Part shown: piece after piece, positions 51,284 to 59,352 of the stretch | Layout of the letters: the number at the start of each line of letters is the position of its first letter | How positions within the stretch are numbered: the first letter of the stretch is position 1 | Source of the DNA: Candidatus Saccharimonadota bacterium | GTDB taxonomy: Bacteria > Patescibacteriota > Saccharimonadia > Saccharimonadales > Saccharimonadaceae | DNA: 64,000 nucleotides | Direction of reading: 5' to 3' | NCBI GenBank assembly: GCA_017514975.1 | Contig: JAFWIF010000030.1 | Span: forward strand, 62,001 to 126,000 | Notes under the pieces: generated by a model | Told to the model about the DNA's origin: nothing | What the model saw: only the letters and a program-made list of their open reading frames with translations | Databases searched by the model: none | Translations under genes and position numbers: made by a program

Positions 51284-51311
51284 TATTATATCACGCGCGC
51301 TAATATAGCGC
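51284..51311 (-). promoter_or_regulatory. SDR promoter with perfect palindromic operator
   Basis: TATAAT lies at 51285-51290 (minus). The 15-bp perfect palindrome GCGCTAATATAGCGC at 51297-51311 covers the region between -10 and -35, as expected for a repressor site. Confidence 0.55.
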
Positions 51312-51364
51312 ATTCTCGAACAAAAGACGAGCTGAGGTTCGCCTTTTGCTGTCGAGAAGTTTAT

Positions 51365-51393
51365 TTGATTAAGTTGGTAAGATATGTTATTAT
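51365..51393 (+). promoter_or_regulatory. Promoter of the AAA+ operon
   Basis: TTGATT, 17 bp, TATTAT, about 110 bases upstream of the AAA+ gene. The leader is AT-rich. Confidence 0.55.
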
Positions 51394-51504
51394 AAAAAAT
51401 GATTTGGCGGTTATGTCAAATGGTTGCGCATTTTTGCGTTTTTAAAAATATTTATCATAAACTATGAAATTGTTAGTTGAACTTATTTAATGGAGGTGTA
51501 TTTG

Positions 51505-52452
51505 ATGTCGGAGAATCATAACGCAGAGAAGACGAGCAGCGGAACGTTAGAAGCGACAATTATCGATGCGGTGAAGCCCTATATTTTAGAGGTGATCGAT
51601 CGTTATATTGAGACGCAAAATATGTGTGTTCGGAGAATTGAGATTGTGAGCGACGAGAGGGTTGTTAGAAGGGTTGATGGTGTTTTTCACAAATCGTTCC
51701 AGGATATAGTTAAGCTAGTTAATAGCGGTATTCCGACGATGTTAGTTGGTCCTGCGGGAAGCGGTAAAAATGTTTGCGTGAAGCAGGTTGCCGAAGCACT
51801 TGATTTGGAAATGTATTATACCAATAACGTTAGTAATGAGTTTAAAATAACTGGCTTTATTGACGCTGGAGGTGTATATCGCGAAACGGAGTTTTATAGA
51901 GCGTTTAAAAATGGTGGCGTATTTTTTCTTGACGAAATTGATGCAAGCGACCCGTCGGCATTGATAATATTGAATTCGGCGATTTCGAATGGCTATTTTA
52001 CGTTTCCGCATGAGAGAATTGAACGTCATCCAGATTTTCGCTGCGTCGCTGCGGCGAACACTTGGGGAGACGGGAGAAGTTTTCAATACGTTGGGCGCAA
52101 TGCGCTCGATGCGGCGTCTGTTGATCGTTTTGTTTCGGTGTTGTTTGAATACGATGAGGCTCTCGAGGGAACTCTGTTTCCTGACGATGAATTACTTAGT
52201 TTTGTTTGGGCGGCGCGCGATGCCGCGATAGCAAATGATTTGCGACATATTTTTTCGATGCGTAAGATCAAATATGCATATGAGATGCGCCAAGCTGGCT
52301 TTGAATATGCGAAGATAGTGCAATATGTATTGCTTGCAGGCATGGAAGAAGATGATGTCGTAATGTTGCTGAACAATATAACGTCAGTTCGTCAGAATAA
52401 TAAGTATCTGGTGGAAGCACGGAGTCTTTATAAAGGCGGTGATAAAAAATGA
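51505..52452 (+). CDS. MoxR/CobS-like AAA+ ATPase
   Basis: A 315-aa protein. The ATPase has Walker A MLVGPAGSGKNVCVKQVA (Asn in the position usually Ser/Thr), the ISNEFKITGFIDAGG-type substrate loop, Walker B GGVFFLDEIDASDPSAL, sensor 1 FRCVAAANTWGDG and an arginine-finger region DAASVDRFVSVLFEYD. MoxR/CobS ATPases remodel or load metal into a partner, usually encoded next door. GGAGG lies before ATG 51505. It is the first gene of a three-gene operon; the next ATG overlaps the stop (ATGA). Confidence 0.85.
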   Translation: MSENHNAEKTSSGTLEATIIDAVKPYILEVIDRYIETQNMCVRRIEIVSDERVVRRVDGVFHKSFQDIVKLVNSGIPTMLVGPAGSGKNVCVKQVAEALDLEMYYTNNVSNEFKITGFIDAGGVYRETEFYRAFKNGGVFFLDEIDASDPSALIILNSAISNGYFTFPHERIERHPDFRCVAAANTWGDGRSFQYVGRNALDAASVDRFVSVLFEYDEALEGTLFPDDELLSFVWAARDAAIANDLRHIFSMRKIKYAYEMRQAGFEYAKIVQYVLLAGMEEDDVVMLLNNITSVRQNNKYLVEARSLYKGGDKK

Positions 52453-53315
52453 GGCAGTACAAAGATAGTAAATACGTAATTTATCAACATGACTTTCGGA
52501 CGCTTAGTGAGTTTTTGAGATACAATGAATCGCTACCAGTTAACAAAGAGGTGTTTGGTAGGTGTGCGAGCAAGGAATATGGCAGGAAAGAATGGCATGG
52601 TACAAGGAATTATGAAGAGGCGGAAAAGCTGTGCCGTAATGGATGGAACGAAGGTTATGAAAAATTTGTACGCATGAAGAGAAAAGTTGACTTAAAGTTT
52701 AACAGTGTGATTCCGAGACCGAGGCTTACTACGAATTTTGTTGGTTTTGCGCCTTCAGTGCCAGATTATTTAAATAATAATCCGCTAGATATGAATGATA
52801 CTGAAAAGCGCGACAATCCTCGTGCGATAACGATTTACGTTCAGCTTGGCTTCCATTGCGAGACGGATTTGAGTGCAGTAATGAATCGCGGAGTGATTAT
52901 TCTGAGCATAGTTGATGCTTTGGAAAAATGCGGTCTCGGTGTGCGTTTGAAGACGTTTGTGGGTGCTGTTGAGCTAGATGAGGCAGTTATTGTGACTTTT
53001 GAACTACATAAAGAGAGTGAGAGGTTAAATATAAAACGAATGTATTTTCCACTTTGTCACGTTGCGTTTGTAAGGCGTTTATTCTTTAGGCTTTTGGAAG
53101 TTACGCCCGTAAGGCGTTCGTATTGGTCTTTAGGTTATGGGCGCCCGATGGAAGTTTGCGAGTTGCGTTCGTTCCTCGAGCTTGGAGCTAACGATATCGT
53201 GATACCGCAGCCTGATAGTACGGCGGTTTATGGTCGAGACATCGATCGGGATTGTGATAAAGTTTTGGAGCTTACGGGCTTGGACCGTGTTTTGAAAAGG
53301 AGTGATAGAAAATGA
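52449..53315 (+). CDS. Unknown partner protein of the AAA+ ATPase
   Basis: A 288-aa protein. The front is helical and aromatic (YQHDFRTLSEFLRYNESL; EWHGTRNYEEAEKLCRNGW), and from about residue 75 an alpha/beta part follows: PRPRLTTNFVGFAPSVPDYL, AITIYVQLGFHCETDLSAVMNRGVIILSIVDAL, RLKTFVGAVELDEAVIVTFEL. That order of strands and helices is like a VWA-type fold, but no MIDAS motif is seen. Proteins of similar layout are often encoded beside MoxR/CobS ATPases in phages and elements; this is from memory, not a search. It overlaps both neighbours by four bases, strong evidence for one functional unit. Confidence 0.7.
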   Translation: MRQYKDSKYVIYQHDFRTLSEFLRYNESLPVNKEVFGRCASKEYGRKEWHGTRNYEEAEKLCRNGWNEGYEKFVRMKRKVDLKFNSVIPRPRLTTNFVGFAPSVPDYLNNNPLDMNDTEKRDNPRAITIYVQLGFHCETDLSAVMNRGVIILSIVDALEKCGLGVRLKTFVGAVELDEAVIVTFELHKESERLNIKRMYFPLCHVAFVRRLFFRLLEVTPVRRSYWSLGYGRPMEVCELRSFLELGANDIVIPQPDSTAVYGRDIDRDCDKVLELTGLDRVLKRSDRK

Positions 53316-53926
53316 GAGGTGTTAAGATTTGGGAATTATGCGTATTCGGTTTTATGCTTATTGCGGGCGGCATTACGGCTGCTATAGTTTTTTGGGTATT
53401 GTTTCTTTCGCCGAACGGCGGTTGGATGCGTGGCAATTCGGTGACGTTGGTTTTGGCGATTTGTAGTACTGTGGCTGGTTGTTTAGGAATTGTGATACTA
53501 CTAAGCCTCGGAAGATTTCCAGCAGGAGCGGGCCTCACGCTCGTGTTTGCAAGTATAGGGTGTTTGTCGAGCTTTCTCGCGGGCATGATTCTTGCTTTTT
53601 TCCATTATAAGAATGCAGCAATATTTACGCTAGGGGTGTATCTCATGGCACTTGCTGGGCTTTTTCTCGTATGGGCGTGTAGCGTTGCATATCGTTGTGA
53701 TCACGAGGACGACTCGGAAAGCGAAGAAAGCGAAGATGGCTGGTGTGGTTTATGCCCTGATGGCGTGCCTGATTCGAGTAGGGGGAGAGCGAATAAATCA
53801 AGTCGTGATCATGCAATCGACCTGAGCGGGAGCGATGCGGATTTAGAAAAGGAGACGAAATATAAACGATTAAGCGATAGAGAGCGGATTCTTGAGGTGA
53901 TTCGTTCGCGTAAAAAGACTAATTAA
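53312..53926 (+). CDS. Four-helix membrane protein, last gene of the AAA+ operon
   Basis: A 204-aa protein with four membrane helices (about residues 8-30, 43-64, 71-96 and 104-125) and an acidic cytoplasmic tail of about 80 residues (DHEDDSESEESEDGW...) ending in a basic helix (RLSDRERILEVIRSRKK). The tail could dock the soluble ATPase and partner at the membrane; that is inference. Its ATG overlaps the previous stop. A terminator (ATGCCT...AGGCATTTTTT) follows. Confidence 0.7.
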   Translation: MRGVKIWELCVFGFMLIAGGITAAIVFWVLFLSPNGGWMRGNSVTLVLAICSTVAGCLGIVILLSLGRFPAGAGLTLVFASIGCLSSFLAGMILAFFHYKNAAIFTLGVYLMALAGLFLVWACSVAYRCDHEDDSESEESEDGWCGLCPDGVPDSSRGRANKSSRDHAIDLSGSDADLEKETKYKRLSDRERILEVIRSRKKTN

Positions 53927-53945
53927 TAGTGATAAATATTTGTTA

Positions 53946-53983
53946 AATATGCCTTCTGGTTGTGCTAGGAGGCATTTTTTATT
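53946..53983 (+). terminator. Terminator after the AAA+ operon
   Basis: ATGCCT and AGGCAT pair around a 15-base loop and are followed by a T6 run; the convergent GatD gene ends just beyond. Confidence 0.7.
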
Positions 53984-53993
53984 GCCGGATTTT

Positions 53994-54830
53994 TTAGCGA
54001 GGACGGGAGAGAGCGGTGTCTTTGGCTTGGAGTTCGAGAGCGTCGTCGAGAGGGGTGAGGCTTGGGGTGGCGTTGGTAGAGCGTCGGGCGAGGGCGGTTT
54101 CGATGAGAAAGTCGGCGATTTTGGGGTTTTTGGGGAGGAGAGGGCCGTGGAGATAGGTGGCGATACAGTTTTTATAGATAGCGCCTTCGGTTTGGTCTGT
54201 GTTGTTGTTCCCTGCTCCTTTGACGACGGTTCCGAAAGGTTGAAGAGTAGGTGAGAGTAAAGGTTGGGTGTCGGAGTGTGATGCTGGGCGGTTTTTTGAT
54301 GAGTTGAGCGATGAGGGCTGGCTGCCGTTGGGGAGATTGAGAGCGGTGAGGCCGGAGTGGTTTTCGTAGCCGACAACAGTGCCGAAATGGGCGGTTTTTA
54401 GCGTGATGTTGCCGATGAGGCGAGTGTCGCCAGCGGTGGTTTCAAGGTCGAGAATGGCGGCGCCTTCAAGAGTGTTTCCGTCAGCGGTATGGAAAGCTTT
54501 GCCAAAAAGTTGGTAAAGGCCACAGATGACGAGAGTGGGCGTGCCGGCGTTGATGGCGTTTTTAAGAATAGGGGCAATCTTGAGGAGATCGGCGGCGATT
54601 TTGGATTGGCCGGAATCTTGGCCGCCACCACCGAAGATAATATCGATATTGCTGGGGTCTGGAAAAGCTTCGCCTAGTTCGTAGGTAAGAATTTCGACGG
54701 GGATATTGCGCCATTCGCAGCGTTTTTTAAGGGTGAGAATGTTGCCGTGATCGCCGTAGAGATTCATTTCGTTAGGGTAAAGATGGAGAATGCACAGAGG
54801 CTTAGTTGTGGCGGGGTGTTTAGTGGTCAT
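53994..54830 (-). CDS. gatD: Lipid II isoglutaminyl synthase, glutaminase subunit GatD
   Basis: A 278-aa class I glutamine amidotransferase-like protein. It opens with LCILHLYPNEMNLYGDHGNILTLKKRC, typical of the CobQ/GatD group, then IIFGGGGQDSGQSKIA, the nucleophile Cys in VICGLYQLFGKAF, and the catalytic His region GYENHSGLT. The Ser/Asn-rich stretch near 180-205 is a loop insertion. GatD supplies ammonia to MurT, which amidates the alpha-carboxyl of D-Glu in the peptidoglycan stem. Its ATG overlaps the murT stop by four bases. Confidence 0.9.
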   Translation of the reverse strand: MTTKHPATTKPLCILHLYPNEMNLYGDHGNILTLKKRCEWRNIPVEILTYELGEAFPDPSNIDIIFGGGGQDSGQSKIAADLLKIAPILKNAINAGTPTLVICGLYQLFGKAFHTADGNTLEGAAILDLETTAGDTRLIGNITLKTAHFGTVVGYENHSGLTALNLPNGSQPSSLNSSKNRPASHSDTQPLLSPTLQPFGTVVKGAGNNNTDQTEGAIYKNCIATYLHGPLLPKNPKIADFLIETALARRSTNATPSLTPLDDALELQAKDTALSRPR

Positions 54831-56101
54831 AAGATACTTTTTCCTGTAATTATTTTACGAAGCTCGAGCATGGCGGTGTAGGTCGCGAAGATGCGCTTTG
54901 GGGTTTCGGGGTTTTTGCAAAGAGCTTTTAGGGCGAGGGTGAGGTCTGGCTCGATAGTTTTGACGGTTTTTTCGTCGTATTTTAAGCGCAGGGCGATGTC
55001 GGTTGCGCGGATGCCGGACGTGGCGGCAATTTCTTTAGGAAGGGCGGAAAAATCGACATTCCAGAGCCATGAGACGTCGCGACCGTCGGCGATGAGGTCG
55101 TTGATGGCGATCATGTAATCGTGTTCATTGTCGGCGAATGAGGCGAGGCTGAGCTGAAAGGCGGAAGGGTTTTTGACGAGAAAGAGTTCAATCGTGGCGC
55201 CGTTATAAGTGAAAGTTTCGCCGCGACCAAAGGCGCCCTCGATGTTTGAGAGTGTTTTGATGAGGTTGGCGGGGGCGAGGTTGGGGAATACGGTAAGGCA
55301 GAGAGCGAGGGCGCCGGTTGCGTTGAAAGCATTGTAGATGCCCGTGAGTTTTAAGGCAGTAGAATAATGTTTTTGATTGATTTTGAAGCTGGCGCGTTTG
55401 TCGGAGAGAGATTCGAGGAGGGTGAGAGCGGGCGCTTGCGGGTTGTTTATTGGGTGTTTTGTGTGAGTGGAGCGCGTAGAGGTCTGGGCTGGGGCGGTGA
55501 GGAGATTGTCGTCAGAAGGAAAGGTCTCTTTGAGGGTGTCGGAGAGGCCAAAGAAAACGGCGTGTTTGACGTGAATTTTGGCGATGCGGGGGTCTTCGCG
55601 ATTTAAGACGACGGCTTTTTTGGCTTGTCCTGCAACAGTGTTGAGTAAGTCGGCAGTGTGGTCGATTTCGCCGAAACGGTCGAGTTGATCGCGCTGGACG
55701 TTTAGGAGGAGCGCATAGTCGATTGGTACGGCTGCGCAGAATTTGACGGCATGCGCTTCGTCAAGCTCGAGGACGGCGAGATCGTAATCAAACTTTCCGG
55801 TAAGGGAAATTTTGTCAAGGACGGCGGAGATGACGCCACGGACGAAGTTGCTACCAGTATTGTTCGTAAAGACGCGGAGATTTTCGGCGCGGAGAAGTTC
55901 GGTGATAATTTTGGTTGTGGTGGTTTTGCCGTTGGTGCCAGAGATGACGATGACGCCATGGGGGAGTTTTTGGAGGATTTTATTGAGGAATTTTGGGTTA
56001 AGGCGTTCGACGACGAGGCCTGGGGCGGCGGAGCCGTTGGTGCCGCGGAGGCGACTGAGGGTTTGAACGAGTTTGCCGATGAGGATAGTGATAAAGGTCA
56101 T
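54827..56101 (-). CDS. murT: Lipid II isoglutaminyl synthase, Mur-ligase subunit MurT (no zinc ribbon)
   Basis: A 424-aa Mur ligase-like protein. ATP site VVISGTNGKTTTTKIITELL; substrate regions NTGSNFVRGV and LELDEAH; central domain LLLNVQRDQLDRFGEID; then the DUF1727-type C-terminal domain (IAINDLIADGRDVSWLWNVDF). The Cys4 zinc ribbon present in staphylococcal and pneumococcal MurT is missing: the stretch about residues 205-245 is a Thr/Pro/His-rich linker with no CxxC. It forms a complex with GatD, whose gene overlaps by four bases. Confidence 0.9.
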   Translation of the reverse strand: MTFITILIGKLVQTLSRLRGTNGSAAPGLVVERLNPKFLNKILQKLPHGVIVISGTNGKTTTTKIITELLRAENLRVFTNNTGSNFVRGVISAVLDKISLTGKFDYDLAVLELDEAHAVKFCAAVPIDYALLLNVQRDQLDRFGEIDHTADLLNTVAGQAKKAVVLNREDPRIAKIHVKHAVFFGLSDTLKETFPSDDNLLTAPAQTSTRSTHTKHPINNPQAPALTLLESLSDKRASFKINQKHYSTALKLTGIYNAFNATGALALCLTVFPNLAPANLIKTLSNIEGAFGRGETFTYNGATIELFLVKNPSAFQLSLASFADNEHDYMIAINDLIADGRDVSWLWNVDFSALPKEIAATSGIRATDIALRLKYDEKTVKTIEPDLTLALKALCKNPETPKRIFATYTAMLELRKIITGKSIL

Positions 56102-56153
56102 GATTCTGGTTCCCTGTTAGAATTACTTTGCGCTTTGGGTTGAGTTGCTTTGA

Positions 56154-57410
56154 CTATTGCCATGTTTCGCGCCTTTCGGAAAGCAGTTTTTTTAGATCGA
56201 GTTTGCGGGAAGTATTCAGAGCGTTGCGATGGAAGATTTTGGCGGCGTAGTAGATAATGATGATGCTAGAGATAATGAGGGTAGAGAGGCCGATGTAGTA
56301 AGTAGTAAGGGGGAGGTGGCCGAAAAGTTGGCGCAAGAAAAGCGAGACGGGGGCGGTAAAAGGACAGATGCAGAGGATATCGACGAGGAGGATAGGGGTT
56401 TTTGAGGCGAAAAGTGAGATGAAGAAAATTGGAGCGAGAACTGGGATAAAGATAACGGCGGAGAATGAGCTGGCGTCTTTTGCGGTTGGAACGAGAGAGC
56501 TAATGAGAACGCAGCAGGCAACGACGAAGAAATATGAGGCGACGACGAGCGTGAGGCTTTGGAGTAAGCTAATCGGGTCGAGAGAGATATTGCGATATTC
56601 GGCGGGAATATCGGCGTTGGTAATGGCATAGAAATAAATAACGAGAAACGGCACTACGAGGACAGTGAGCTGAATGAGGCAAAGAATAAGGAGGGAGAGA
56701 ATTTTGCCAGCGATAAGCTGGCGAGGCGTAACACTGGTTAGAATGAGTTCGCTGATGCGATTTTCTTTTTCTTCGACCATAGAGACGGTGAGGCGGTTGC
56801 TAAAGACGACGATAAGAATGTAAAAAACACCGAGGCCGATGGCGGGGGCGATAACTTCTGAGATACGCTCGGATTGATCGACGACGTGGTCGTCGTCCGC
56901 ATCGAGGACAACTGGGGTATAGTTTAGATCTTTTTTGATGACGTTGTAATCGGTTTGATCGACATGGCTTTTGGCAGTAGCGTCAAGGAGAGTGGAGATG
57001 GGGTGAGAGTAGTCGTCAAAAAGACTGTTGTGGTCGGGTTTGGTGTAGATTGAGACTTTGTGGGAATCGACGAAGTTATCGGGAATGACATAAAGGACGT
57101 CGAGTTCGCGATTTTTGACGGCTTCGATTCCCTGCTCTTCTGAGTCGAACTGCTGGAGATTTTGAACTTCTTTGCGTTCATTTTCAAAGCTATAAATTTC
57201 GAGATATTGCGGCGCATCATAGATGCCGAGGCGCAAATCGACGGTTTTGGTGCCGGAGCTTAAGGATTCTTCGGTATTGTAGCCGACGAGGGCGGCAGCG
57301 AAGATGTAGGCGATGAGGAAAATAGGAATTATAATCGCCATAAGCCAAAAACTGAGTTTTTTGATGGAGCGAATGACTTCAAATTGAGTAACGAGGAAGA
57401 TATTGCGCAT
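56154..57410 (-). CDS. ABC-2 type exporter permease (NatB-like)
   Basis: A 418-aa protein with one N-terminal helix (FWLMAIIIPIFLIAYIFAAALV), an extracellular domain of about 130 residues and five or six C-terminal helices, the usual ABC-2 layout. The family signature is VEEKENRISELILTSVTPRQLIAGKILSLL. It starts the base after the ATPase gene stops. With the NatA-like ATPase it likely exports ions, lipids or a toxic compound. Confidence 0.88.
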   Translation of the reverse strand: MRNIFLVTQFEVIRSIKKLSFWLMAIIIPIFLIAYIFAAALVGYNTEESLSSGTKTVDLRLGIYDAPQYLEIYSFENERKEVQNLQQFDSEEQGIEAVKNRELDVLYVIPDNFVDSHKVSIYTKPDHNSLFDDYSHPISTLLDATAKSHVDQTDYNVIKKDLNYTPVVLDADDDHVVDQSERISEVIAPAIGLGVFYILIVVFSNRLTVSMVEEKENRISELILTSVTPRQLIAGKILSLLILCLIQLTVLVVPFLVIYFYAITNADIPAEYRNISLDPISLLQSLTLVVASYFFVVACCVLISSLVPTAKDASSFSAVIFIPVLAPIFFISLFASKTPILLVDILCICPFTAPVSLFLRQLFGHLPLTTYYIGLSTLIISSIIIIYYAAKIFHRNALNTSRKLDLKKLLSERRETWQ

Positions 57411-58295
57411 CTAGTAATCTCCTTTTGGTTTTTGTGGGGCTTGATCGAGGTTGTCGGTGATTCGTTCGAAATTGTGATTGTGTTCGGTGTTGGCGCCGTA
57501 GACTCTCAGGAAAATATCGTCGAGAGTTGGGAGGTCGAAGTCGGATTTGACGTCCTTGACGGTTCCGTAGGCGTGAGCGATGCCGTCTTTGAGGAGAAGA
57601 ATGTGATCGCAAAGGCGTTCGACTTCGTCCATGTAGTGGGTAATAAGAATAATAGTTGTTCCCTTTTCGTGGAGTTCATGGATAATTTGCATGAGGAGGC
57701 GGCGATTTACGGGGTCGAAGCCTTTGGTTGGTTCGTCGAGAATAAGGAGGTCGGGATTGTTCATGATAGTGATGCCGAGTTGGACTTTTTGTTGCATACC
57801 TTGGGAAAGTTGGTCGACCTTTGACTTTAGATTGTCAGCGAGACCGACGCGAGAGAGGTAGTTTTTAATCCAAATCTTTGGTTTTTTGAGGCGCTTTAAC
57901 TTTGCGAAGTAGAGCATAGTATCGTAGACGGTCTCTTTTTTGTAGAGACCGCGCTCTTCGGGAAGATAACCGACAGTGATGTGAGTTTTTTGGGGCGAGT
58001 TGGCGGTTTGGCTGCTTGTGGCTCTTGGGCGTTTTGTGTTGGGCGAGAATGGAGCGCCGTCGATCGTGAGGCTGCCTTGGTCGGGTTCGTAGAGGCCGAG
58101 GAGGGCGCGGATGGTGGTAGTTTTGCCTGAACCGTTACTGCCGAGAAGGCCGAAGATTTCGCCTTTTTGGACCTCAAAGGAGAGATCTCTGATGATGGTT
58201 TTGCCAGCAAAAGTAATGCCGAAGTTTTCGACTTTGACGAAGGGGGTGGCGGTGTCTGTGGTTTTTGCTGTTTTTGTGGATTTTTGTGCGCGCAT
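57411..58295 (-). CDS. ABC-2 type exporter ATPase (NatA-like)
   Basis: About 294 aa. Walker A LLGSNGSGKTTTIRALLGL; Q-loop YLPEERGLYKKET (the YLPEERGL form typical of this subfamily); signature DQLSQGMQQKVQLGITIM; Walker B LLILDEPTKGFDPVNR; and switch His LITHYMDEVERL. ATG 58295 (MRAQKS) was chosen because TGC-TACAAT lies seven bases upstream; the 15-codon longer reading starts before this -10 and would not be transcribed from it. Confidence 0.9.
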   Translation of the reverse strand: MRAQKSTKTAKTTDTATPFVKVENFGITFAGKTIIRDLSFEVQKGEIFGLLGSNGSGKTTTIRALLGLYEPDQGSLTIDGAPFSPNTKRPRATSSQTANSPQKTHITVGYLPEERGLYKKETVYDTMLYFAKLKRLKKPKIWIKNYLSRVGLADNLKSKVDQLSQGMQQKVQLGITIMNNPDLLILDEPTKGFDPVNRRLLMQIIHELHEKGTTIILITHYMDEVERLCDHILLLKDGIAHAYGTVKDVKSDFDLPTLDDIFLRVYGANTEHNHNFERITDNLDQAPQKPKGDY

Positions 58296-58413
58296 TTGGT
58301 ATATTGTAGCATTTTTGGGGAGTTTTTGAGGATTTGGCATGAAAATGCCCCGCTAGTGATGCGGGGTCAAAACATGTGAGCTTGAGCGTTAGTGCGATAT
58401 TGTTTCCTGATGC

Positions 58414-59103
58414 TTAGTTTGCGTCATGGGAGCCTTTGTATTGCATTGATTTTAGATAGGAGTCTGGTACCTTACCATTCCGTGCCCATTCTACGAATTC
58501 TGAAGTTTCTTTGCAGACGAATACTTCCCTATCTATGCCGTAGTTGTTGTGAGTTATATAATAATCGGGGCATTGCTTGAATTTTCGAAATAGACGTAAG
58601 TAGGCGGCACGAATTGGGTGCTTTTTGTTGGAACTTTTGGGCGTGTCGTTTTTTGTGTCTTTTGGAAAAAGATCCATTAAAGAGTCGTCGGGCCATAGGG
58701 GATTCTCGTCTAGTTTGGCGATTCCGAATTTCTGAGGATAGTTTCTATAGAGATATATTACATAGAATGTGTTTTCGGTAGAAATTATGCGAAAGATTTT
58801 GTAGGGCTTATTGCTGATTTGTTCCTCGCGTTGTTTGTAATCTGAAAATGAACCAGTAATGAACATATTTCTCATAGGAATAGCCGTCATAGGCATGCCA
58901 GATAGCACCCTGGCGATTTCTTGATGAACGTGGCGGTTATACTGGATTTCTATATGTTCGTAGGATGTTAGGTTTGGATTTTCGAGCGACACTTGATCGA
59001 AACTTGTCATAATCGCCCAGTCTCGTATCGTAGGAATTTTTGTTAATTTTTTTCCGCCGATTTTGCGTTTTGCTTCGTCGAAAATACAATGTGAAATACG
59101 CAT
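58414..59103 (-). CDS. Unknown protein
   Basis: A 229-aa protein without a known family. It holds basic stretches (AKRKIGGKKLTKIP; KHPIRAAYLRLFRKFKQ) and a beta-rich centre (YKIFRIISTENTFYVIYLYRNYPQKFGIAKL). AAGGAGG precedes ATG 59103. Its promoter is TTGACG, 17 bp, TATTAT at 59193-59221, with a leader of about 85 nt. A GCCCCGC/GCGGGGC hairpin at 58347-58367 probably ends the transcript. Confidence 0.65.
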   Translation of the reverse strand: MRISHCIFDEAKRKIGGKKLTKIPTIRDWAIMTSFDQVSLENPNLTSYEHIEIQYNRHVHQEIARVLSGMPMTAIPMRNMFITGSFSDYKQREEQISNKPYKIFRIISTENTFYVIYLYRNYPQKFGIAKLDENPLWPDDSLMDLFPKDTKNDTPKSSNKKHPIRAAYLRLFRKFKQCPDYYITHNNYGIDREVFVCKETSEFVEWARNGKVPDSYLKSMQYKGSHDAN

Positions 59104-59192
59104 AACAAGCACCTCCTTAACGATGTTTCTTTGATGCGGGTGTCGATATTAAAGTACATGTATTGAGTCGCTAAGAGCTACGCGACTTTTTT

Positions 59193-59221
59193 ATAATAGC
59201 ATATTTATGGCATATCGTCAA
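59193..59221 (-). promoter_or_regulatory. Promoter with ~85-nt leader
   Basis: TTGACG and TATTAT with a 17-bp spacer on the minus strand. Confidence 0.65.
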
Positions 59222-59289
59222 GAGTGCCGCAGCGGGTTTATGTTTTTTGCGGCATATATGTGTTTTGATATTGTCGATATGCAATTGTC

Positions 59290-59320
59290 TTGACTTTTTG
59301 TCATGGGGGGGGGGTATCTT
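59290..59320 (+). promoter_or_regulatory. Promoter with poly-G (G10) in the -35/-10 spacer
   Basis: TTGACT (59290-59295) and TATCTT (59315-59320) are 19 bp apart; ten of the spacer bases are G (59305-59314). Loss of two G would give the optimal 17 bp. The next ATG (59353) has GAGG upstream. An ATG inside the tract leads only to a stop that overlaps this start. Confidence 0.7.
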
Positions 59321-59352
59321 AAAAGTATCAATAAGATAAGCGAGGTAGATAA

